Assembly: GCA_040770645.1 (NCBI GenBank)
Contig: JAXGIS010000002.1
Span: forward strand, 62,001 to 126,000
From: JAAYZX01 sp040770645
GTDB lineage: Bacteria; Actinomycetota; Thermoleophilia; RBG-16-64-13
Length of the DNA stretch: 64,000 nt
Direction of reading: 5' to 3'
Made by a program: the position numbers and the translations under genes. Below the pieces are notes generated by a model. It ran no database searches, was not told the DNA's origin, and saw nothing but the letters and a program-made list of their open reading frames with translations. Of this stretch, positions 39,340 through 46,776 are shown piece after piece. Positions within the stretch are counted from its first letter, which is position 1. Each line of letters begins with the position of its first letter.

Positions 39340-40230
39340 TTGATCCTGTACACCTACCGGACCGATACCCGGCTGGCACTCGGCATCAAGACGGACCAAG
39401 GCATCGTGGACGCGGCTACCGTCGCCGGGATTGTGGGCGCCGGCCGCGAAGTCGCCGAGCCCGCGTCCTTCTTCCGCGCCGGATGGGAAGCTATGGACCG
39501 TATGCGAGACTTGGCGGCTCGGGCGCTGGAGTTGCCGGAGTTGGCCGTGCCGGAACACCATCTGCCTGCGGCCCCCTGCGTCCCGGCGCCTGGAAAGATC
39601 ATCTGCATCGGCCTCAACTACCGTGGGCATGCGGCCGAGACCAACACCCAAATCCCCGATCAACCGGTGCTCTTCTCGAAGTTCAACAACAGCCTCTCCG
39701 GATCAGGGCAGGCAGTGCTCCTGCCTGAGCCCATGACCCGCTATGACTATGAGGCCGAGTTGGTAGTAGTCATAGGTCGGCAAACGAAGAAGGTGACGGA
39801 GACCTCCGCTTTGGACCACGTCCTGGGCTACAGCAACGGCAACGATCTCAGTTGCCGAGATCTCCAGTTCCTCTCCGGGCAGTGGCTGGTCGGGAAGACG
39901 CTGGATGGTTTCATGCCTTTGGGGCCCTATCTGGTCACAGCCGATGATGTGCCCGACCCGCAACACCTGGGTGTGCGCACCTGGGTCAACGGTGAGCTGC
40001 GCCAGAACTCCAACACAGCGGACATGGTGTTCTCCGTGGCGGAGTTGGTCAGCTACATCAGCCGCTACATGACTTTGGAACCCGGCGACATCATCTCCAC
40101 CGGCACACCGGAGGGGGTGGTTCTGGGCATGCGGGAGTGCGCCGGAGGAGCCCGGCCTTGGCTCAAACCCGGTGACGAGGTGGTGGTGGAGATCGACGGG
40201 TTGGGACGACTGGTGACGCCGCTGGTGTAG
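39340..40230 (+). CDS. Fumarylacetoacetate hydrolase family protein
   Basis: FAH-superfamily enzyme, which typically hydrolyses or decarboxylates dicarboxylic oxo-acids in aromatic catabolism. The metal-binding site appears as ICIGLNYRGHAAETN, MTRYDYEAELVVVIGRQTKK, and SNGNDLSCRDLQFLSGQWLV. The end reads TLEPGDIISTGTPEGVVLGM and PWLKPGDEVVVEIDGLG. I placed the start at a TTG at 39340, behind GGAAGGGGG; an in-frame GTG also exists at 39313. Length is about 296 residues. It probably serves 2-oxo acid breakdown, but the substrate is not determined. Confidence 0.85.
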   Translation: MILYTYRTDTRLALGIKTDQGIVDAATVAGIVGAGREVAEPASFFRAGWEAMDRMRDLAARALELPELAVPEHHLPAAPCVPAPGKIICIGLNYRGHAAETNTQIPDQPVLFSKFNNSLSGSGQAVLLPEPMTRYDYEAELVVVIGRQTKKVTETSALDHVLGYSNGNDLSCRDLQFLSGQWLVGKTLDGFMPLGPYLVTADDVPDPQHLGVRTWVNGELRQNSNTADMVFSVAELVSYISRYMTLEPGDIISTGTPEGVVLGMRECAGGARPWLKPGDEVVVEIDGLGRLVTPLV

Positions 40231-40268
40231 AAGCCGGGACAGTTCTTACCCACGGAAAGGAGCTTCCC

Positions 40269-40733
40269 ATGAAGTCCCATACAGTGTACAAAACCTTTCG
40301 CACAACCAAACGCCGGGAGTTCGTGCGCATCACCGCCGAGGTGGAACAGGCCGTGGCAGAATCAGGCGTGCGCGAAGGGATGGTCTTGGTCTCGGCCATG
40401 CACATCACGGCCGGAGTGTGGGTCAACGATGATGACCCCGACGGCATCTTGGTCGATGCGCTCGAGTGGTTGGACAAAATCGCGCCTCCCAGCTGGCAGG
40501 CGCCGGCCAATGAGGTGGCCCGCGCACTTCTCCCCGCTCCCCGGAGATTACCGGCACCATGCCAACGGGGAAGACAACGGCGACGCCCATCTCAAGAACC
40601 TTCTCGTCCATCACCAAGTCATCGTGCCCATCACGGAGGGACGCCTGGATCGGGACCCTGGCAGCAGATTTTCTATTGCGAGTTCGACGGTGGACGCAAC
40701 AAACGACTCGTGATCAAGGTCCTGGGCGAGTAG
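40269..40733 (+). CDS. YjbQ family protein UPF0047 (frameshifted)
   Basis: Small protein of the YjbQ/UPF0047 family (secondary thiamine-phosphate synthase-like). The N-terminus EFVRITAEVEQAVAESGV is followed by GMVLVSAMHITAGVWVNDDD. Joined frames give the family block HHANGEDNGDAHLKNLLVHH, QVIVPITEGRLD and the end GPWQQIFYCEFDGGRNKRLV. Frames change near 40,545 and 40,650. It lies 38 bases after the FAH gene on the same strand. Confidence 0.85.
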   Translation: MKSHTVYKTFRTTKRREFVRITAEVEQAVAESGVREGMVLVSAMHITAGVWVNDDDPDGILVDALEWLDKIAPPSWQAPANEVARALLPAPRRLPAPCQRGRQRRRPSQEPSRPSPSHRAHHGGTPGSGPWQQIFYCEFDGGRNKRLVIKVLGE

Positions 40734-40773
40734 ATAGTGATGGCCGCCCGAGGGTGTGACCGGGAAATGAAAT

Positions 40774-40812
40774 GAGGCGGCCGGGGTCCCGTACGGGACT
40801 CCCGGCCGCCTC
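40774..40812. terminator. Long GC hairpin between convergent genes
   Basis: GAGGCGGCCGGG and CCCGGCCGCCTC pair perfectly, and the interior GTCCCG-TA-CGGGAC pairs too, giving an 18-base stem with a single bulged T. It lies between the yjbQ-like gene (plus) and nfnB (minus) and would serve as a bidirectional terminator. No U-tract is present. Confidence 0.75.
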
Positions 40813-40813
40813 A

Positions 40814-40843
40814 GGGGGCGCGGCGCCGTGGCGCCCGCGCCCC
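40814..40843. terminator. Second GC hairpin next to nfnB
   Basis: GGGGGCGCGGCGCC and GGCGCCCGCGCCCC pair with one mismatch and a GT centre. It follows directly after the first hairpin, so the convergent end has two stacked stem-loops. Confidence 0.55.
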
Positions 40844-40864
40844 ATTACTCAATGCAGTAAACCC

Positions 40865-42284
40865 CTACGCCACCACTTTGGGCGTCTTGCCCTTGAGATA
40901 CTCGCCGATGGACTGAGCGCCACGCTTGCCGTCACCCATGGCCAAGATGACGGTAGCTCCGCCGCGCACGATATCCCCCCGGCGAACACACCGTCGAGCG
41001 ACGTGGCCTGACTCTCATCGGCGATGATGTTGCCCCACTTGTCGAGCTTCAGGTCAGGCTCGGTGTTCGTCAGCAGCGGGTTGGCCACCGTCCCCAGAGC
41101 CACCACCACTGCATCACATTCCAGCTCGAACTCGCTGCCCGCCACCGGCACCGGGCGGCGGCGGCCGGAAGCATCGGGTTCTCCCAACTCCATCTTCTGC
41201 AGCTTGACGGCCCGGACCCAGCCCTTGTCGTCAGCCAAGATCTCCAACGGCGCCACCAGGAAGTGGAACTCCACCGCTTCTTCTTCCGCGTGTTTGATCT
41301 CCTCAACCCGAGCCGGCATCTCTTCTCTGCCGCGACGGTAGGCGATAATGGCCCGCTCCGCACCCAGACGCTTGGCCGTGCGCACCGAGGCCATGGCCAC
41401 GTTGCCGCCCCCGAAAACCACGACCTGCTTGCCCCGCAGTATGGGCGTGCCGGTGACATCCCCCATCCAAGCGCCCATCAGATTGGCACGCGTGAGGTAT
41501 TCATTGGCCGAGTAGACACCTTTGAGGTTCTCCCCCGGGGACATTCAGGAACATGGGCAGACCGGCGCCGTTGGCCACAAACACGGCGTCGAACTCATCG
41601 CGGATTTGGCTCAGAGTGAGGGTGCGACCCACAATCACGTCACACTCGATCTCCACGCCCAAAGCCCGCAGGTTCTCCACCTCTTGGTCCACGATCCTCT
41701 TGGGGAGACGGAACTCCGGGATCCCGTAGCGCAGCACGCCCCCGGTATCGTGTAGTGCCTCAAAGACGTGCACGGCGTGGCCGGCGCGCGCCAACTCGCC
41801 GGCTGCCGTCAACCCACCGGGACCAGAACCGATGACGGCCACACGGAACCCACTCTTCTCCGCCGGGGCCTTGTCCGGCTCCATGTTCTCGGCCGCCCAA
41901 TCGGCCACGAAACGCTCGAGCCAGCCGATGGCCACCGGATCACCTTTCTTGCCGCGGATGCACTGGCCCTCGCACTGCATCTCTTGGGGGCACACGCGAC
42001 CGGTGGTTGCCGGCAGCGCGTTGTCCACACGGAGGATGGCGGCCGCTCCGGCCACGTCACCCTCCGCCAACAGCCTGTAATTCCGGGATGTGCACGTTTA
42101 CCGGGCATCCGTCTACACACGGCCGCTTCTTGCAATCCAGGCAGCGTTTCGCCTCCTGGATGGCCCACTCCAAAGGCAACCCCAGGTTGACTTCCTTGAA
42201 GTTCTGAGCGCGCTCCACCGGATCCTGCTCGGGCATGGTGGTGCGTTGGATGGCCATTCTCTCCTTGGCAGACAATTCAGTCAT
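40865..42284 (-). CDS. nfnB: NADPH-dependent glutamate synthase-like FAD/FeS subunit, probably NfnB (frameshifted)
   Basis: Large subunit of the NADH-dependent reduced-ferredoxin:NADP oxidoreductase (Nfn), related to the GltD small subunit. The N-terminal [4Fe-4S] region reads EAKRCLDCKKRPCVDGCPVN, then GRVCPQEMQCEGQCIRGKKG. The FAD Rossmann start is FRVAVIGSGPGGLTAAGELA and the NAD site is KQVVVFGGGNVAMASVRTAK. The end GDIVRGGATVILAMGDGKRG stops at 40865. Frames change near 42,065, 41,540 and 40,985. nfnA lies 18 bases upstream, as in bifurcating anaerobes. GltD proper is the alternative, but NfnA beside it favours Nfn. Confidence 0.82.
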
Positions 42285-42302
42285 GGTTGATAGTCCCCTT
42301 CG

Positions 42303-43133
42303 TCAGACTTTGACCGAATCGAGCTTACAGCCGTGCTCGTCCAGTTCCTGGTACGCATTCTGGCGGGCGGAGAGCTCGTCGTAGTCGACTTGGTGACCAT
42401 CGAACTCCGGACCGTCGACGCAGGCGAATTTGACCTGACCACCCACGGTCACCCGGCAGCCGCCGCACATCCCGGTGCCATCGATCATGATGGGGTTGAG
42501 CGAGACGATGGTCTTGACACCGTAGGGACGCGTCAGCTCGGATACGGCACGCATCATGGGAACGGGGCCCACCGCGTACACGGCCTGCGGCTTGGTGGCC
42601 GGGTCCTCGAGGATCCTCTTGAGCGGCGCCGTCACGAAGCCCTTCTCCCCCATGGAACCGTCTTCGGTAGTAGCAATGGTTTGCTTGGAGAAGGCAGCCA
42701 GATCATCAAAGAGGATCACGTACTTCTCGCTGCGGCCGCCAATGATGGTGGTCACCTCGTTGCCGGCCTGCGCCAGCGCCTTGGCCAGCGGGAACAGCAC
42801 CGCCGTGCCCGCACCTCCACCTACACACACCACCTTGCCCCACTTCTCCAACTCCGTGGGCATGCCCAGAGGTCCGGCTACATTCTCAATGTATTCACCG
42901 GCCTTGGTGGCCACGATCTCCTTGGTGCTGTAGCCCACAGCCTGGATAATCAGAGTGATGGTGCCGGCCACCGGGTCATCATCGGCGATGGTCAGAGGGA
43001 TACGCTCGGCTCCGGGGCGCAGCCGCACGATGGCGAACTGACCAGGCTTCCGTGCCTTGGCAATGCGCGGGGCCTCGATGACCATCCTGTGCAGTTGCGG
43101 AGCGATCTCTTCGTTGCTAATGACCTTGAACAT
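42303..43133 (-). CDS. nfnA: Sulfide/dihydroorotate dehydrogenase-like FAD/NAD-binding protein, probably NfnA
   Basis: Small subunit of the Nfn transhydrogenase, 276 residues, a ferredoxin-NADP-reductase-like FAD protein with one [2Fe-2S] cluster. The FAD domain shows ARKPGQFAIVRLRPGAERIP and LTIADDDPVAGTITLIIQAV. The NAD site shows KVVCVGGGAGTAVLFPLAKA. The cluster region is TGMCGGCRVTVGGQVKFACV. An alternative is the SudB or PyrK family, but pyrK is already elsewhere. It probably couples NADPH, NADH and ferredoxin pools. Confidence 0.85.
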   Translation of the reverse strand: MFKVISNEEIAPQLHRMVIEAPRIAKARKPGQFAIVRLRPGAERIPLTIADDDPVAGTITLIIQAVGYSTKEIVATKAGEYIENVAGPLGMPTELEKWGKVVCVGGGAGTAVLFPLAKALAQAGNEVTTIIGGRSEKYVILFDDLAAFSKQTIATTEDGSMGEKGFVTAPLKRILEDPATKPQAVYAVGPVPMMRAVSELTRPYGVKTIVSLNPIMIDGTGMCGGCRVTVGGQVKFACVDGPEFDGHQVDYDELSARQNAYQELDEHGCKLDSVKV

Positions 43134-43361
43134 GCACTACTTTCCTTTCCTCGTCCAGATCAACGAGTCATGGCCTTTCAGTGAGCGGCAGCGCGCAACC
43201 GCCCGCGGCCGACACGTCGTCACTGTAGCAAACGACGGCTCGCCTTGATACCGGTTTCTTGATCGACTCTTGGTCGACCGGGCAATCAGCGCAGTTGCAG
43301 TGAGCCGGCGCGGAAGGGAGCGGCCAAACGGCCTCCGTGACTTCGCCGGCCACCCAAACGG
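43134..43361. other. nfnA upstream region, no gene seen
   Basis: No gene is recognisable here. Reading frames on either strand lack homology. It probably carries the nfnA promoter; a TACAGT element occurs on the minus strand near 43,220 but no -35 fits well. Confidence 0.4.
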
Positions 43362-43398
43362 CTGGGGCCGGGGCGCCTCCCCGGCGCCCCGGCCCCAG
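43362..43398. terminator. GC hairpin downstream of bamA
   Basis: CTGGGGCCGGGGCGCC and GGCGCCCCGGCCCCAG pair perfectly over 16 bases with a TCCCC loop. It lies 38 bases after the bamA stop and separates it from nfnA. No U-tract follows. Confidence 0.75.
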
Positions 43399-43435
43399 CC
43401 CTGACCTCTGTGTCCCTTGGGAGCGGCTGCGCCTG

Positions 43436-44572
43436 CTACTTGGCGAGCGGCTTGGGCATGATTTCCTCGAGGGCGTCGAGTTCCATGAGCCTGCCCTCGG
43501 CCACCAGCTGGCGGTACTTGATGAAGTCGATGGTGTCCTTGCCGGTGAGCTTGCGCGTGCTGAACGCGTGGAAGCCCAGGAAGGCATCGAGCATCATGTT
43601 CTGGCCCAGCCACTGGCGCATGAGCACCTTGGACTGATCCCAGAAAAAGCGCTTCTTCATACGCATGGAGTCGAGCGACATCTGCACGTTGCCCTCGAAG
43701 AGGTTGGCGATCTGCCAGATGATCCTGTTCACCTCGGCGTCCAGCTTGGAGAAATCGTACTCGCAGGAAGCCATCAGTTCGCGCGCCGCTTTGGCCTCAG
43801 CGCCGGTCTTCATCTCCCCGTAGACGATCTCGCCATCCTTGACATAACTGTCGGTGATGACCAGCGGGTTACGGATGAACTCGCCGTCCTTCTTGAGAAC
43901 CGGGATGGCCTTGGTGATGAGGTTCTTGGCCCGCATCTTGTAGGCCGACCACATCTCGCAGGAGACGCAGTTCCACATGGCATCTTCGATGGAGAGAAAT
44001 TCGCAGAGGAAGTCGGTGGCCCCACCCACGGCGGCGGAGCCGTGGCGCGGACCGGCCTGACCGAAAACGGCGGTATCGGCAGCTACGGCCAGGTCGGCAG
44101 CCATACCGATCTCCTGCCCACCGGCGACACGCATGCCGTTGACGCGGCAGATAACCGGCTTCTTGCAGGCCAGGATGGAGTCCACCATCCCATTGAACAA
44201 CTCCATGTAATCCTGGTATTCCTTGGGCCTGCGCGAGTAGTACTCAGAGTACTCCACGGTGTTGCCACCGGTGCAGAAGGCGGCAGTGCCGGTGCCGGTG
44301 AAGACCACGGCCACCACGTCACGAGCGGTGGACGCGTTCCAGAAACCGGCGATCACGCCTTTCACCATCTCAGTGGTGTAGGAGTTGTACTGTGCAGGGT
44401 TGTTGAGCGTGACCCAAGCCGTGTAGAGACCGGGGACCTCGTTGCCGTCCGGGTCCACCAAGGGCTTCTTCTCGAACATGGTGCACGGAGCTTCCGTGCC
44501 CCAGTATTCCTCGCCCTTGAACAGTCGATGGTCCTTGATCTCGTTGTCGCGTGGCAACCAATCCAAACTCAT
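43436..44572 (-). CDS. bamA: 6-oxocyclohex-1-ene-1-carbonyl-CoA hydrolase
   Basis: Opens the ring of 6-oxocyclohex-1-ene-1-carbonyl-CoA to 3-hydroxypimelyl-CoA in anaerobic benzoyl-CoA degradation. The protein is a crotonase-fold enzyme of 378 residues, the family length. Nearly every family block is present: MSLDWLPRDNEIKDHRLF, YTAWVTLNNPAQYNSYTTEM, VVAVVFTGTGTAAFCTGGNT, VEYSEYYSRRPKEYQDYMEL, CRVNGMRVAGGQEIGMAADL and VFGQAGPRHGSA. The end (LDAFLGFHAFSTRKLTGKDT) also matches. AAAGGAG precedes the ATG. A terminator lies on each side, so it may be its own transcript. No benzoyl-CoA reductase is in the window, so the pathway is only partly shown. Confidence 0.9.
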   Translation of the reverse strand: MSLDWLPRDNEIKDHRLFKGEEYWGTEAPCTMFEKKPLVDPDGNEVPGLYTAWVTLNNPAQYNSYTTEMVKGVIAGFWNASTARDVVAVVFTGTGTAAFCTGGNTVEYSEYYSRRPKEYQDYMELFNGMVDSILACKKPVICRVNGMRVAGGQEIGMAADLAVAADTAVFGQAGPRHGSAAVGGATDFLCEFLSIEDAMWNCVSCEMWSAYKMRAKNLITKAIPVLKKDGEFIRNPLVITDSYVKDGEIVYGEMKTGAEAKAARELMASCEYDFSKLDAEVNRIIWQIANLFEGNVQMSLDSMRMKKRFFWDQSKVLMRQWLGQNMMLDAFLGFHAFSTRKLTGKDTIDFIKYRQLVAEGRLMELDALEEIMPKPLAK

Positions 44573-44638
44573 GGGGTCTCCTTTGCTCGTGGGACATCCT
44601 CTTCCTCGGCACGCACCTGGCAGCGCCGTGTATAGCAA

Positions 44639-44668
44639 AGGGGTCCGGCTACGCATAACCGGGCCCCT
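44639..44668 (-). terminator. Hairpin between the SDR gene and bamA
   Basis: AGGGGTCCGG and CCGGGCCCCT pair with one G-T, around a ten-base loop. On the minus strand it is followed by TTTGCTATA, a short U-tract, so it would terminate SDR transcription before bamA. Confidence 0.6.
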
Positions 44669-44739
44669 GTTGCGTGCTCTCCGCCTTGCCGCCGGCGCCC
44701 CAATGGCGTCACGGACACCTCGCGGAGCCTGCTTCTACC

Positions 44740-45498
44740 CTAAATATACTGGCCGCCGTCCACCTTGATGACTTCACCCGTGATATGACGGCCCAGCTCT
44801 GATGCCAGGAAGGCCACGGTCCAAGCGATATCATCCGGCACGCCTGCGCGCTTCACCGCCGACTCATCCACGGCGGCCTGCTTGAACTCGGCCGGCATGC
44901 TTTCTCCCATCTCGGTGAGGATGAAACCGGGCGCCACCGAATTGCAGGTGACACCGTACTTGCCCAGCTCCTTGGCCGCAGCCTTGGTGAGACCAATGGC
45001 GCCGGCCTTGGCCGCCGAGTAATTGGTCTGGCCGAACTTGCCCCGCAGCCCGTTGATGGACGTTACGCTGATGAAGCGGCCGTAGTTCTGCTCTTTGAAA
45101 TACGGGGCACAGGCCCGCAGGTAGTTCCATGTGCCCTTCAGGTCCACGTCGATGACGCGATCGAACTGCTCCTCGCTCATCTTCCAGATCACGCCGTCCC
45201 AGTTCATACCGGCGTTGCAAACCAAGATGTGGACCGCACCCAACTCCTCAACAACCTTCGCCACCATCTTCTCGGCGTCGGCCATGCTGGAGACGTCTGC
45301 CTGCACGGCGATGGCCCGCCGGCCCATAGCCTGCAGTTCCTCCACCAACTTGGCTGCCTCATCGACGCTCTTGCGATAGTTGAGCGCGATATCCGCACCC
45401 TGCAGGGCGAGGGTCCGCACCATCTCCGCCCCGATTCCGCGAGTGCCCCCGGTGACGATGGCCACCTTGCCACTCAGATCGATAACCGCTTTCGACAT
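44740..45498 (-). CDS. Short-chain dehydrogenase, FabG/PhaB-like
   Basis: NAD(P)-dependent 3-oxoacyl reductase of the classical SDR family, 252 residues. The cofactor site is AIVTGGTRGIGAEMVRTLAL, followed by HILVCNAGMNWDGVIWKMSE. The active site has Ser in SVTSINGLRG, Tyr and Lys in QTNYSAAKAGAIGLTKAAAK. The end is ITGEVIKVDGGQYI. It could be acetoacetyl-CoA or 3-oxoacyl-ACP reductase, or act on a 3-hydroxyacyl-CoA from ring cleavage because bamA is next to it. Sequence cannot decide. Confidence 0.9.
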   Translation of the reverse strand: MSKAVIDLSGKVAIVTGGTRGIGAEMVRTLALQGADIALNYRKSVDEAAKLVEELQAMGRRAIAVQADVSSMADAEKMVAKVVEELGAVHILVCNAGMNWDGVIWKMSEEQFDRVIDVDLKGTWNYLRACAPYFKEQNYGRFISVTSINGLRGKFGQTNYSAAKAGAIGLTKAAAKELGKYGVTCNSVAPGFILTEMGESMPAEFKQAAVDESAVKRAGVPDDIAWTVAFLASELGRHITGEVIKVDGGQYI

Positions 45499-45798
45499 TC
45501 CTCTCAGTCCTCCGGCCGCAGGTGCTTTTTGAGCAGCGCCATGCTACCACAACTACCGGCGGTGGCCATCATCCTTTGCGCCGGCTATGCTCTATCCTTG
45601 AGATCGAGGCTTCCTGCGTGGATCGGAGCCCTTTGCCTCATGGGGAGGACACGTGCCCAAGGTACCCCGGGTGATCCAAAAGTTGCTGTCTGCGCCCGGC
45701 CTGGTGGTTGTGCCGGGCCCCGCCCGTGGCTGCGCGGGCTGGAGGACCATTTCCATCGCATTCAGTGCGCCCCTTGCCGCCGCTGGGAGCTGCACCGT
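45499..45798. other. Upstream region of galT and the SDR gene
   Basis: The galT reading frame stays open upstream through this stretch, but the translated residues show no GalT similarity, and the family start fits at 45799. The region may hold divergent promoters for galT and the SDR gene. No clear -35/-10 pair was identified. Confidence 0.4.
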
Positions 45799-46776
45799 AT
45801 GACCGATGCCCCCCACATCGCCTGTTCACAGATACGACGAGACTACTTCAGGGATCGCTGGACCCTGATCGCGCCGGGGCGCGCCAACCGCACGATCGAA
45901 ACGGCGCCGGGTCCCGCGGCGCCGGCCGCCCCGACTGCCGCCTCCTGCAGCTTCTGCCCGGGTCGCGAGTCGGAGACCCCACCGGCGGTGCTTCGTCACC
46001 CGCCCGTGGGCGACTGGATGATTCGGGCCTTCCCGAACCTGTATCCCGCACTTCCCCATGCGCACGAGGTACTGGTGGAGACCCCGCTCCACGGGTCTTC
46101 TCTGGCCGCGCTGGGGCCGGAACACCTGGAACTCGTGCTGTGGGCGCTGGACGGCCGGTTACGGACGCTGTACCGCACCACGCAGGCCGCCTGGGTCCAA
46201 GCCTTCAAGAACCAGGGCGCCGCGGCCGGTGCGTCCTTTGGCCACGCGCACTCCCAACTGGTGGCCACGCCCTTCGTGCCGGCCGAAATCGCCGTGAAGT
46301 CGGCGCACTCTCATGCGGAGTCCTGCCGCTACTGCGCCATATGTACCACGGAAGCCGTAGGCCCCAGATCGGTGGCGGCCAACCGCTCGTTCGTAGCCTT
46401 CTGTCCGGTGGCACCCAGTTGGGAGGGTGAGGTATGGCTGCTGGCGCGCCGGCACGTGCGTCACCTGCCGCGCGCGCGCTCTGCCGCCCTTTCCGAACTC
46501 GCCGCCCTGTTGAACCGAGTCCTCCGGGCCGTGGAGGCCGTGACTCCCGCCTACAACATGATGCTGTTTGCAGCCGCGCCGGGGATGGATCTGCACTTTC
46601 ACGTGGAAATCGCGCCGCGGCGGGAGCAGGCGCTGAAGGCCGGGCTGGAACTGGCCACCGGCATCTCCGTAGTGCGCCAATCACCCGAAGACGCCGCTCA
46701 CGCCTATCGCCGGTGGATCACGGAGCACGACACAGCCCCGCGAGCGGGCACCCCTACTCAACCATCTCCGGAATGA
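45799..46776 (+). CDS. galT: Galactose-1-phosphate uridylyltransferase-like, HIT superfamily
   Basis: Nucleotidyl-transferring HIT-fold protein, 325 residues, like GalT or a related sugar-phosphate nucleotidyltransferase. The zinc ligand CSFCPGRESETPP (C-x2-C) follows the start IRRDYFRDRWTLIAPGR. VRAFPNLYPALPHAHEVLVE is followed by NQGAAAGASFGHAHSQLVAT, with the H-x-H-x-Q active site, and by the second zinc pair CRYCAIC. The end MDLHFHVEIAPR fits too. Its 3' end overlaps that of otsA by 23 bases on the opposite strand. The real sugar substrate is unknown. Confidence 0.85.
   Translation: MTDAPHIACSQIRRDYFRDRWTLIAPGRANRTIETAPGPAAPAAPTAASCSFCPGRESETPPAVLRHPPVGDWMIRAFPNLYPALPHAHEVLVETPLHGSSLAALGPEHLELVLWALDGRLRTLYRTTQAAWVQAFKNQGAAAGASFGHAHSQLVATPFVPAEIAVKSAHSHAESCRYCAICTTEAVGPRSVAANRSFVAFCPVAPSWEGEVWLLARRHVRHLPRARSAALSELAALLNRVLRAVEAVTPAYNMMLFAAAPGMDLHFHVEIAPRREQALKAGLELATGISVVRQSPEDAAHAYRRWITEHDTAPRAGTPTQPSPE

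Noticed and set aside
45499..45798. N-terminal extension of GalT
   Set aside because: The frame is open, but GalT similarity begins at the ATG at 45799 and the extra residues match nothing.
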